From M3007 sp040383605 (GTDB lineage: Bacteria; Bacteroidota; Bacteroidia; Chitinophagales; Saprospiraceae): DNA of 64,000 nt. Under the pieces are notes generated by a model. That model saw only the letters and a program-made list of their open reading frames with translations, was not told where the DNA came from and searched no databases. Below are positions 9,031 through 17,108 of this stretch, one piece after another. The stretch covers positions 3,804 to 67,803 of the forward strand of contig JBEIDF010000003.1 of assembly GCA_040383605.1 (NCBI GenBank), written 5' to 3'. The translations under genes and the position numbers were made by a program. Position 1 is the stretch's first letter. Each line of letters starts with the position of its first letter.

Positions 9031-10674
9031 ATGAGCGAACCGACTTCTTCAAAATTCGAAATACGCCTCCCGCTTCTTTTAGCGTGCACCCTGGCGCTTG
9101 GCATGTTTATCGGACAAAAACTGCCGCATTACGATCGCCATTTCCGTTTTGTCACCGGCAGCCAAGCCAAGGGCATGGCCTCCCGCGCACTGGATGAAAC
9201 GCTGCGCTACATCGAAGCAAAATATGTAGACTCTGTGGATGTCGCTAACCTGAAAAACGATGCAATCAGCCAGCTGCTCGCACAACTCGACCCGCATTCT
9301 GTCTATATCTCCCCAGAGGAATTGGCCAGGGTAGAAGAAGACATGACCGGCAATTTTGAGGGCGTCGGGATTGAATTTTTACTCGTCGAAGACACCATTC
9401 GCGTCGTGACGCCCCTGTCGGGCGGCCCGGCGGAAACCGCCGGAATTATGGCCGGCGATAAAATTGTGCGGATTGACGACTCGCTCGTCGCCGGGGTTAA
9501 GATTGACAACGCCGTCATTTTCAAAAAACTGCGCGGCGAAAAAGGCTCCAGCGTGCGCGTAGATATCCTGCGGGGCGCCTCCAGGGAAACACGCCGTTTT
9601 ACCATTCTGCGCGACGTTATCCCGGTACAAAGCGTGGACGTCGCCTACATGCTGGATGAACAGACGGGGTATATCAAAATCAACCGCTTCAGCGCGCGAA
9701 CACACCAGGAGTTTATGGAAGCATTGCGCCCCTTGAAGGAACAACACAATATGCGGCATCTGGTACTCGATCTGCGCGGAAATCCGGGCGGATATCTCAA
9801 CGAAGCCGTAGATATCCTCAGCCAGTTGTTTTCTGAAGGTAAATTGCTGGTTTATACAGCAGGTCGAACCGAAGAACGCTACGATTATAAAAGTACCGGA
9901 CGCGCCCAGTTTGATATTGATAAACTGGCCGTCCTCATAGACGAAGGCTCCGCATCCGCCAGCGAAATTATCGCCGGCGCAGTACAAGATCACGATCGCG
10001 GATGGCTTATTGGGCGGCGCAGCTACGGCAAAGGCTTGGTGCAGGAACAGTACCCGCTCAGCGACGGCGGCGCGTTGCGCCTCACCGTGTCGAGATATTA
10101 CACGCCCAGCGGCCGCAGTATCCAGCGTGCGTACCGCCGCAACGACCCAGAATATGCCGACGAAGCGAATCGCAGGCTGCAGAACGGCGAACTCGCAGAT
10201 TCCAGTAAAATACACTTCGACGACACAACCCGGTACTACACCGGCATGGGCCGCGTGGTGTTCGCCGGAGGTGGTATCGCGCCAGATATCTTCATCCCGC
10301 TGGATACCGCGTTCGCCGGCAACCTGTTCTTCGAAGCCCGGCAACGCCTCCCAATCTTTGCTGCACAATGGCTGGACAAGCAGCGGCAAAAAAATATGCC
10401 CAAAAAATTGGAGGACTTTCTTCGGAACTTCCAACCGACAGACGCCGATCTGGACCTGTTGCGAAAAAAACTCCAATCAGAAGGCGTTTCCTGGGATGAA
10501 ACGGCCTGGCGCCGCTGCCAAAATGCCCTGCGACAAGAACTCAAAGCGCGGATTGGCAAATTGCTGTTCCAAGATGAAGGTTTTTTCAGAGCACTAAACG
10601 CCAATGACCCGGCTATCGAAAAAGCCCGGGAAGTGCTGCGCAGCAAGGAACCGCTGGTTCCAAACCAAAAATAA
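9031..10674 (+). CDS. S41 family C-terminal processing peptidase
   Basis: 547 residues. An N-terminal hydrophobic segment (about 11-28) suggests membrane anchoring with the body in the periplasm. A PDZ domain (about 88-175; GIMAGDKIVRIDD) precedes the S41 catalytic domain (about 195-375). The Ser-Lys dyad is visible: Ser309 in the GSASASE motif and Lys334 in YGKGLVQ, 25 residues apart as in E. coli Prc. The C-terminal 150 residues are an extension rich in charged residues, as is common in Bacteroidota CtpA homologues. Such proteases trim or degrade envelope proteins from their C-termini. It converges with the DUF4230 gene, leaving only six bases between stops. Confidence 0.9.
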   Translation: MSEPTSSKFEIRLPLLLACTLALGMFIGQKLPHYDRHFRFVTGSQAKGMASRALDETLRYIEAKYVDSVDVANLKNDAISQLLAQLDPHSVYISPEELARVEEDMTGNFEGVGIEFLLVEDTIRVVTPLSGGPAETAGIMAGDKIVRIDDSLVAGVKIDNAVIFKKLRGEKGSSVRVDILRGASRETRRFTILRDVIPVQSVDVAYMLDEQTGYIKINRFSARTHQEFMEALRPLKEQHNMRHLVLDLRGNPGGYLNEAVDILSQLFSEGKLLVYTAGRTEERYDYKSTGRAQFDIDKLAVLIDEGSASASEIIAGAVQDHDRGWLIGRRSYGKGLVQEQYPLSDGGALRLTVSRYYTPSGRSIQRAYRRNDPEYADEANRRLQNGELADSSKIHFDDTTRYYTGMGRVVFAGGGIAPDIFIPLDTAFAGNLFFEARQRLPIFAAQWLDKQRQKNMPKKLEDFLRNFQPTDADLDLLRKKLQSEGVSWDETAWRRCQNALRQELKARIGKLLFQDEGFFRALNANDPAIEKAREVLRSKEPLVPNQK

Positions 10675-10680
10675 GCGTGT

Positions 10681-11949
10681 CTATTGCGGCAACGGCGGAC
10701 GCGCACCGGGATTCATCTCTTCCGCCCCCTCCCCGCTTAGCCCGCGGCGGCGCATCTCATCCCGGTCCACGACCTCAGGCATTCCGCGATAGCGCACCTC
10801 CAGGGTATAATTGCGCCCCATCCCTTTTACGGTCGGCCCGAGCAGCAGCTGCATGACCGAATCGGCGCGCATCCGCGCTTTGTCTAAAATCTGCTCTTGC
10901 TCCAAGGCGTCTTGCCGGAACTGCCGGCGGAGTTCGTTAAAGTTGGTATTCATCTCCTCTTTATCAATGCCGGAGAGAAAACCCACATCTAATTTATCTA
11001 CCCGAGGGTATACTTCGTGCGACACGATTTGCGGCTCCGGCAAGGTTACGTACACGATTTTTTTGTTGGGGTTCATCGTGATGTCGAAATACTGGTCGAG
11101 TTTGAACCCGGCTTTGATAACGCTGATCGCTTCTACCTGGATATTCGTCTCCGACACCGAAAACCCGAATATCTTGTACTGGAGCGTCCGATCAATTCCA
11201 AGCCGGCTGCGCAGTTCGTACGTTGCCAATTCAGCAATCCCCTTGCGCACCCGTTCCTTTAAAAACCCTCTTGAGGCGCTGAAATCATAAATATCGGCCT
11301 TTTTTTGCAGCCGTTCGATCATTGGTCGAAGCCCTTCCTGAATGGCAATTCCGCAGGGCGTATCCACTTTTTTGCCTTTTGCAAGTAACTTGCCGCCATC
11401 AGTCTTGATCAGTGTAGCCAAAATCTGTGTTACGAAAAAGCAGGTGTACTTGCCCGCGACTTCATTGAATACCTGTACTGCCTGGTTGGCGTTGTCGTTG
11501 TACCAGGTTTCGTACATAGAACCGGTTGTGTCCTTGAGCGCTACAAAATCAGCATAATACAAATCCTTCAGATATTCATGGTGCTTTTGATAGGCCGGCT
11601 CCAGTTGACGTCTCAGGCTGTCGGGCAATCCCATGCGATTGCCGACATGGTACAGCAACGACAAATTAAAGTTGTAAACCAAATCGTCAAACTCCTTTCT
11701 GTATTGTTCGGGGTTGGACAAAATCCGCAGGGTGGCCTCTTCATCCAGCGTCGGTTTGAAATCGGATGGCATATACGTCAGCCGCATTTGCTTACCTCCG
11801 CCGAATGGGTTGGAAAAATCACCGTCTGCAAAAAAAGTTTGATAGGCTAAAACGCCAAAGGCTACCATCAGGGCGAGCATCAGCAATTGTTTGCCCATGA
11901 AAGCGCCGCTGCCGCCATTGTAGCCACCGTCGGGTTGTTGAGTTGCCAT
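10681..11949 (-). CDS. DUF4230-like membrane-anchored protein
   Basis: 422 residues. One transmembrane segment near the N-terminus (about 19-36; QLLMLALMVAFGVLAYQTFF) is followed by a long soluble part. The C-terminal half resembles the DUF4230 family: a GFKLDQYFDITM segment, then VTLPEPQIVSHEV and a long charged helix (about 325-375, IDKEEMNTNFNELRRQFRQ). No catalytic motif is visible and the function of the family is unknown. The N-terminal half (about 60-200) matches nothing I recognise. It lies 77 bp downstream of the RlmI-like gene on the same strand and may be cotranscribed with it. The Gly/Pro-rich C-terminus runs to within six bases of the convergent peptidase stop. Confidence 0.65.
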   Translation of the reverse strand: MATQQPDGGYNGGSGAFMGKQLLMLALMVAFGVLAYQTFFADGDFSNPFGGGKQMRLTYMPSDFKPTLDEEATLRILSNPEQYRKEFDDLVYNFNLSLLYHVGNRMGLPDSLRRQLEPAYQKHHEYLKDLYYADFVALKDTTGSMYETWYNDNANQAVQVFNEVAGKYTCFFVTQILATLIKTDGGKLLAKGKKVDTPCGIAIQEGLRPMIERLQKKADIYDFSASRGFLKERVRKGIAELATYELRSRLGIDRTLQYKIFGFSVSETNIQVEAISVIKAGFKLDQYFDITMNPNKKIVYVTLPEPQIVSHEVYPRVDKLDVGFLSGIDKEEMNTNFNELRRQFRQDALEQEQILDKARMRADSVMQLLLGPTVKGMGRNYTLEVRYRGMPEVVDRDEMRRRGLSGEGAEEMNPGARPPLPQ

Positions 11950-12026
11950 ATTATTACGTGTTTTCAGGAAAACGAAATTCTGTCAAAATGCGTTCCAATA
12001 ACGCGTAAAAAACTTATTCTTCGGAA

Positions 12027-13223
12027 TTATTCAACGAACAAAACCAGCCCTTTCAAATAAGCGCCCTCCGGATGAAAAAGGCTCACCGGATGATCGGGGC
12101 CCTGGGTTAAATGATACAAAACACTGGCCTTTCGCCCCGATTCAAGCGCAGCCGCCACCACCGTGTTGTAGAACAACTGCCGATCTACGACTTGTGAGCA
12201 GGAAAAAGTCGCCAACAACCCGCCGGGATTCACCCGGGCAAAAGCGGCGGCATTCAATCGCTTGTATCCTTGCACGGCATTGTGGCGTTTTTCGATACTT
12301 TTGGCATAAGCGGGCGGATCTACAATGACCATGTCATAGCCTTGGTCGGATTGTTTTAAAAAACGAAGCGTGTCTTCCGCAAAGGCCTCGTGGACGCCAG
12401 GATACGGCGCGTTCAAGGCCATGTTTTCGTTGCTTAGTTCCACCGCCCGGCCGGAAACGTCCACGGAATGCACCAGCGATGCGCCCTGTTTGAGGGCGTA
12501 AGCAGAAAAACCGCCTGTATAACAAAATGTATTCAGGACTGTTTTTCCGGCGGCTAAGTGGCCGATCAGCGCGCGGTTTTCCCGCTGATCGAGGAAAAAA
12601 CCGGTTTTTTGGCCTTGTGCCCAGTTTACCCGAAATTGTGCGCCGTTTTCTTTTACCACACACGCCTCGCTCGGCGCGCCTGGGTGATGCAGCAGCAGAC
12701 CATTTTCCATGCCGGCTGCGTATTGAGGCGGCAGGGCTTCGGCGCTTTTATCGTACACCGCCTGTACAGCGCCCTCGAACACGGCGAAAATTGCCTCCGC
12801 AATCGTCTGGCGCTGCAGGTGCATCCCGATGCTGTGGCATTGCATCACCGCCACTTGGCCGTAGATATCAATAATAAGTCCCGAAAGACCATCGCCTTCG
12901 CCGTGCGCCAAACGATAGCAATCGGTGTGCGGAGACGGTAGTCCAACGCGCCGGCGCACCGCCTGACACAACCGCAGTTTTTGCTCCCAAAATTCCGCAC
13001 TGCGAATGTCCGCCTCGCCAAAATGCAGGATCCGCACGGCGATGCTGCCCTGATGAAAGTGACCAACGCCCAATAAGCGGCCCTGGCGGTCAAAAACACC
13101 GGCAATGGCGCCATCGGAGGCGTTTCCTGATACCCGCGCAATAGCGCCGGAAAACACCCAGGGGTGATAACGAAGCACCGGCTCTTCTTTACCTGATTTC
13201 AATGTTACGCTACAATCTAACAT
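12027..13223 (-). CDS. rlmI: Class I SAM-dependent rRNA methyltransferase, RlmI-like
   Basis: 398 residues, the usual length for the RlmI/RlmK group. A PUA-like N-terminal domain (about 1-80; RYHPWVFSGAI) and a central segment (HGEGDGLSGLIIDIYG) lead into a Rossmann methyltransferase fold with GFFLDQREN, the SAM-binding NTFCYTGGFSAYA motif at about residue 230, the acidic SVDVSGRAVELS strand and the catalytic-site motif VDPPAYAKS at about 300. RlmI of E. coli makes m5C1962 in 23S rRNA; this is the best functional guess, but related methyltransferases differ in target. The start gives MLDCSVTLKSGKE with no better upstream ATG. The DUF4230 gene follows on the same strand. Confidence 0.85.
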   Translation of the reverse strand: MLDCSVTLKSGKEEPVLRYHPWVFSGAIARVSGNASDGAIAGVFDRQGRLLGVGHFHQGSIAVRILHFGEADIRSAEFWEQKLRLCQAVRRRVGLPSPHTDCYRLAHGEGDGLSGLIIDIYGQVAVMQCHSIGMHLQRQTIAEAIFAVFEGAVQAVYDKSAEALPPQYAAGMENGLLLHHPGAPSEACVVKENGAQFRVNWAQGQKTGFFLDQRENRALIGHLAAGKTVLNTFCYTGGFSAYALKQGASLVHSVDVSGRAVELSNENMALNAPYPGVHEAFAEDTLRFLKQSDQGYDMVIVDPPAYAKSIEKRHNAVQGYKRLNAAAFARVNPGGLLATFSCSQVVDRQLFYNTVVAAALESGRKASVLYHLTQGPDHPVSLFHPEGAYLKGLVLFVE

Positions 13224-13314
13224 ACCTGCCTATTTGTGTTTCGCAAGCGTCTGGAATAAATCTGATACCGACTTCGCAAAAACCGTTTAATTTGGGCCCG
13301 AAAATCGTACTAAT

Positions 13315-14679
13315 ATGTGGAATTGCAAATTATTTTGGAAAATCACCCTCGGGCTGTCCGTCAGCGCCATCTTTTCGGCCTGCGCCACCGCACAAAAAAA
13401 ACCGGTGTCGGAAAATTATTTTATCAATGTACAAATAGACAGCAGCGACAAAAAAAGGTCGTACGGCCCTTGCGAACCAAGCATCTGTATTAATCCTGCC
13501 AATCCAAAACAAATCGCCGCCGGCGCCGTCCTGGATCGGTATTACTGGAGTGCGGATGGGGGCCAAACCTGGCAAAATGATCAACTCCAATCCTCTTTCG
13601 GCGTTTATGGTGATCCAGTCGTACTGGCCGACTGGTCGGGTAATTTCTATTTCGCCCACCTGAGCGACCCGGATAAAAAAGGCTGGAACAGTCCGGCGCT
13701 GCTGGATCGAATCGTCATTCAAAAAAGTACGGACGGCGGAAAAACCTACAACAACGGTAGTTTCACAGGCTTCCGCCACCCAAAAGACCAGGATAAACAC
13801 TGGTTGGTAGCCGACCCAAAAACCGGACGCCTGTTGTGTTCCTGGACAGAATTCGACCGCTATGGCAGTAAAAATTTGCTCAGCGACCGCAGCCGTATCC
13901 TGTTTTCTCAAAGTGCAGACGGCGGCGCCACCTGGAGCGAAGCCCTTGCTATCAGCCAGTTTGAAGGCGATTGCATAGACAGCGACGGCACCACCGAGGG
14001 CGCTGTACCGGCGTTCGGGCCCAACGGCGAATGCTATGTGGCCTGGGCATGGAACGAAAAAATATGGTTCGACCGATCGCTGGACGGCGGTAAAACCTGG
14101 CTCGAGCAAGACATCGTTGCCGCCGATCAACCAGGAGGCTGGGATATCGCCATTCCCGGACTGCAGCGATGCAACGGGATGCCCGTGCTGATCTCAGACC
14201 TCTCCAACGGCCCGCACCGCGGCGCCTTGTATATCAACTGGAGCGACCAGCGGAACGGCGACCAGGATACCGATGTCTGGCTGGTTAAAAGCACAGATGG
14301 CGGCCAGACCTGGTCCAAGCCCCTGCGCGTAAACAACGACCGCAAAGGCCGGCAACAGTTCCTCTGCTGGCCCGCCATAGACCAAACAACCGGTTATATC
14401 TATATCGTTTTTTATGACCGCCGGCATCATTCGGATCAACAAACCGATGTGTATCTCGCCGTCAGCCGCGACGGCGGGACCAGCTTTGAAAACATCAAAA
14501 TAAGCCAGACGCCCTTCGATCCAAATTCGTTTGTGTTCTTTGGCGATTATAACCACATCTCGGCACATGCAGGCGTCATTCGGCCAATTTGGACGCGCTT
14601 GGACAAAAACCGATTGAGTATCTGGACGGCCATTATTAATGAACCTTTTCAAATTTCAGAAAATTTTATAAAAAAATAA
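13315..14679 (+). CDS. BNR/Asp-box repeat (sialidase-fold) lipoprotein
   Basis: 454 residues. The start gives a signal sequence ending in a lipobox (FSAC, Cys about 23), so it is probably a lipoprotein. At least six Asp-box repeats are visible: SADGGQTWQ, STDGGKTY, SADGGATW, SLDGGKTW, STDGGQTW and SRDGGTSF. These are the signature of a six-bladed sialidase-like beta-propeller. The catalytic Arg triad and Tyr/Glu pair of true sialidases could not be placed with confidence, so the call is fold-level only: it could be a glycoside hydrolase or a binding protein. It diverges from the RlmI-like gene with about 90 bp between starts. Confidence 0.75.
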   Translation: MWNCKLFWKITLGLSVSAIFSACATAQKKPVSENYFINVQIDSSDKKRSYGPCEPSICINPANPKQIAAGAVLDRYYWSADGGQTWQNDQLQSSFGVYGDPVVLADWSGNFYFAHLSDPDKKGWNSPALLDRIVIQKSTDGGKTYNNGSFTGFRHPKDQDKHWLVADPKTGRLLCSWTEFDRYGSKNLLSDRSRILFSQSADGGATWSEALAISQFEGDCIDSDGTTEGAVPAFGPNGECYVAWAWNEKIWFDRSLDGGKTWLEQDIVAADQPGGWDIAIPGLQRCNGMPVLISDLSNGPHRGALYINWSDQRNGDQDTDVWLVKSTDGGQTWSKPLRVNNDRKGRQQFLCWPAIDQTTGYIYIVFYDRRHHSDQQTDVYLAVSRDGGTSFENIKISQTPFDPNSFVFFGDYNHISAHAGVIRPIWTRLDKNRLSIWTAIINEPFQISENFIKK

Positions 14680-14859
14680 ACTCGAAATATATGAATTCCA
14701 ATATATTTACCGCGCTGCTTTCATGAGCAGGATTGGTATCTTCTGTTGAAGTCAAAAAAAGCGCATTTTTCACTATTTTTTAACTCAGCAAAGGGTGCCC
14801 GGACTGGCATGAAGCGGTCGTTTCAACACACTTCTTCTCATTTACCTAAACTAAAAATT

Positions 14860-15420
14860 ATGAAGAAAACTACGTTGTTTGTTCTGTTATTTGCTTGTGC
14901 CTTTTCGATGGCTGCGCAAGAGGGTTTCACCGGAGAGATCCGCCTTTTCGCTGGAAGTTTTGCCCCCAGAAACTGGGCGTTTTGCGATGGTCAAACGCTG
15001 AATGTCAATCAAAACCGCGCCTTGTTCAACGTGATCAGCAATACGTACGGCGGAGATGGTTACAGCACGTTCGCGCTGCCCAACCTCGGTGGTATTCCAC
15101 TCGATGATTTGGAGTACCAGGATGCCTCCTCCGAAAGCGGGGGGCAACAGGTGTCCTTTACCGCCCAAAATGCCGGCGATGCGTCAATAGACATGCACTG
15201 GGTGGATTACAACGGCGCAAGCAAGTTTTACGCCACGATCCCGCCCGGCGCAACCATTACGCAGGTATCGGCCTCCGGCCACGTATGGTTGTTTAAGCAG
15301 GGCGATAACCTGGTTGAAGCAATCAAACTGAGTGGACAATACAACCAGCAATTTACAATTAAAGCCAAGGCCTTCCCGCGGTACATCATTTGTGTGAATG
15401 GAGTTCCTCCTGTCAAGTAA
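14860..15420 (+). CDS. Secreted tail-collar-type protein carrying a VHL-beta-like domain
   Basis: 186 residues from the ATG at 14860; the in-frame ATG at 14746 adds 38 polar residues in front of a perfect signal peptide (1-20, MKKTTLFVLL...AAQ). Residues 24-80 are a phage tail-collar/microcystin-dependent-protein (MdpB) domain: GEIRLFAGSFAPRNWAFCDG, then NRALFNVISNTYGGDG and TFALPNLGG. The usual C-terminal strand of that scaffold is also present (172-183, FPRYIICVNGVP). Between them, residues about 97-168 look like the beta domain of von Hippel-Lindau protein: HWVDYNG, YATIPPG and GHVWLF, in the order and spacing of VHL (WLNFDG, YPTLPPG, GHLWLF). No sorting domain is present. Role unknown; collar domains are oligomerisation or receptor-binding modules. 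The collar call is firm; the VHL resemblance is by eye. Confidence 0.75.
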   Translation: MKKTTLFVLLFACAFSMAAQEGFTGEIRLFAGSFAPRNWAFCDGQTLNVNQNRALFNVISNTYGGDGYSTFALPNLGGIPLDDLEYQDASSESGGQQVSFTAQNAGDASIDMHWVDYNGASKFYATIPPGATITQVSASGHVWLFKQGDNLVEAIKLSGQYNQQFTIKAKAFPRYIICVNGVPPVK

Positions 15421-15447
15421 CTTTTAGCGCGTGCTAAAAATTCAGTG

Positions 15448-15490
15448 TTTCTGCCGGCGCAAAGATGCGGTATGCCTACGCCGGCAGAAA
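15448..15490. repeat. Inverted repeat in convergent gene spacer
   Basis: A 12-bp perfect stem (15448-15459 with 15479-15490, arm TTTCTGCCGGCG) with a 19-base loop. A weaker 7-bp hairpin (TTTTAGC, 15422-15439) immediately follows the collar gene stop. These lie between two convergent genes and may end transcripts, although the stem is flanked by A residues rather than a U tract for the plus-strand transcript. Confidence 0.4.
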
Positions 15491-15505
15491 AAACGTGCAG
15501 CGCTT

Positions 15506-15670
15506 AGAGCATGTCTAAAATTATATTCGCTGCTAATATGAAAAGGATTTTTTAGCCAGACAAGGCGCTTTTTGCAGGCGTAATGAGACTAATTACGGCG
15601 AAAAAAAGGAACGAGGGTTGGCTGAAAAAGACTTTCACATTAGCGAGAAATATAATTTTAGACATGCTCT
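15506..15670. repeat. Foldback (MITE-like) element, 165 bp
   Basis: Perfect 22-bp terminal inverted repeats (15506-15527 and 15649-15670; outer bases AGAGCATGTCTAAAA). The arms continue to pair imperfectly inward (CGCTGCTAATATGAAA against the complement of TTTCACATTAGCGAG) and close on a tight palindrome CGTAAT...ATTACG near 15580-15600. No ORF is supported inside. The size and layout match the other foldback elements in this window, but the terminal sequence differs. Its right end supplies the last base of the haloperoxidase-like gene's stop codon. No target-site duplication is evident. Confidence 0.8.
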
Positions 15671-17013
15671 TACTTGTGGATAGGCAAACTATTCACGGCC
15701 TCGCCAATTTTCACGCCTTGTACAAGGCCGGCGTCAATACCATCGCGGAAGTGGATGCCGCCGTATAACCGGGAACTTGCAGCCTCATTCGCCATTTCCA
15801 TAAAGGAATCATACGAGCGCGGCGAGCCGTCAATATCTACACGAAGCTCGTGTGTATAATCCGTAAATCTATATTGATTGCCGAATAAATCGGTAAGCAC
15901 CGTAGCGGTAGCACCCGACTGCACAGAATGCCCGGATGTGTATTCGGGAAATGGCGGCGTATTCAACAGCGGCAGCCAGGCAGCATCGAATTGCTCCCGA
16001 ATATAGGTAACCGGCCGCATCAGATTGAAGTCATACTTGCATTTCCAGCACGAAATAAAGGCATCGGAGACCGCGATTCCAACCTTAGCATAGGTTTCGG
16101 CTGCCAGCGCCAGGTCAGCCTGTTCTTTTTGCAACACCTGCGTAGCGATACTGATGCTGTGACCCGGCGGGGTGCCGCCGATGCCCGGGTCATCGCTCCA
16201 AAATTTGGCGATCCGCTCCTGTTCCGGCGTCAGGTTTTGTTTTACCTGATAAACCTCCGATGCCTGACGATAAAATTCAGAATTCGGATCTGTGGAGAAG
16301 GACGGCGGCGGCGGCGGTTGCGTGAGTGCAATGGCGCCTGGCACAAATGGGCGGTTATTACCCCAGAAAGGCTGCAGCGCGCGCTGAAAGGCAGGGGGCG
16401 TTGGTTTCCAAAAACCCGGGCCAGTCGGCGGGGTGTAACTTTGCGGAAAATTCGTCAGGTAACCCTGATGGCCGCCGTCTGTTTTTGACCATTCGAACAC
16501 CGCTTCCGCAATAGCTTTTCCGAATTCCCGGGAACGCAGGAGTGTTTCGCCATCAATCCCCTGTTCGATCTCCAAGCGAATCGAAACCTCCAGGTCTAAG
16601 ACCTGCGAATAGGCTGCCTGCGGCATATTGGCATAAAACAGTTGCGCAATTTCTGCCATGGCGGCGTTTGCGGCGGTGGGCCAGTGGTATGTCTGCCGAG
16701 GATCTGCCTCCGGAAGTGTTGTAAGCTGACCGAGCCTGCCTTTCATAGAGTGATGCAACGGCATACCCGGCACAACAGATTCATATAGTGCGACTCCGGC
16801 ATACCCGAATGCGCGAGCGGCTACCGGCGGTGTGAAGCCCGGACAAACGCGGGTGAGGGCGCGGAACTGTTCGAACCACTTGGTTGCGACTGTTGCGGCG
16901 TAATCCGCAGTCTGCGGCGGCGGCACATCGGGATCTTTTTGGCAGGAAACAAAAAAAAGAGCCGAAAATAGAAGGCCTGCAAAAAATCGATATAAAAAAT
17001 TAGACTTACGCAT
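15670..17013 (-). CDS. Vanadium haloperoxidase/PAP2-superfamily lipoprotein
   Basis: 447 residues. The signal sequence ends in a lipobox (FVSC, Cys about 24), indicating a lipoprotein. The vanadate/phosphate-binding motifs of the vanadium haloperoxidase and PAP2 acid phosphatase superfamily are all visible and correctly spaced: Lys326-x6-Arg333-Pro334 (KYDFNLMRP), Ser360-Gly361-His362 (TSGH) and Arg415-x5-His421 (SRLYGGIH). The all-helical body and a length near 450 fit the bacterial vanadium haloperoxidase-like family. Whether it is a haloperoxidase or a phosphatase cannot be decided from these residues. The stop codon abuts the foldback element at 15506-15670, so the present C-terminus (NSLPIHK) may have been set by that insertion. 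Confidence 0.85.
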   Translation of the reverse strand: MRKSNFLYRFFAGLLFSALFFVSCQKDPDVPPPQTADYAATVATKWFEQFRALTRVCPGFTPPVAARAFGYAGVALYESVVPGMPLHHSMKGRLGQLTTLPEADPRQTYHWPTAANAAMAEIAQLFYANMPQAAYSQVLDLEVSIRLEIEQGIDGETLLRSREFGKAIAEAVFEWSKTDGGHQGYLTNFPQSYTPPTGPGFWKPTPPAFQRALQPFWGNNRPFVPGAIALTQPPPPPSFSTDPNSEFYRQASEVYQVKQNLTPEQERIAKFWSDDPGIGGTPPGHSISIATQVLQKEQADLALAAETYAKVGIAVSDAFISCWKCKYDFNLMRPVTYIREQFDAAWLPLLNTPPFPEYTSGHSVQSGATATVLTDLFGNQYRFTDYTHELRVDIDGSPRSYDSFMEMANEAASSRLYGGIHFRDGIDAGLVQGVKIGEAVNSLPIHK

Positions 17014-17108
17014 GAGACTACGGCATTAAAATTAAGATGCAAATGAACGCGTAAATCCGAATCAATTCCGTAAAATGGCCTTAGGATTTTATTAGAAAAT
17101 CAGACATA

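Noticed and set aside
9379..10476. 365-residue minus-strand ORF opposite the S41 peptidase gene
   Set aside because: It overlaps the catalytic domain of a clear protease, and no motif, signal or start context supports it.
13315..14679. Specific call as a sialidase
   Set aside because: Asp-boxes show the propeller fold, but the Arg triad and the Tyr/Glu catalytic pair could not be placed with confidence.
14860..15420. Evidence of a prophage from the tail-collar domain
   Set aside because: The protein has a Sec signal peptide, and no capsid, portal, terminase, integrase or lysis gene is nearby.
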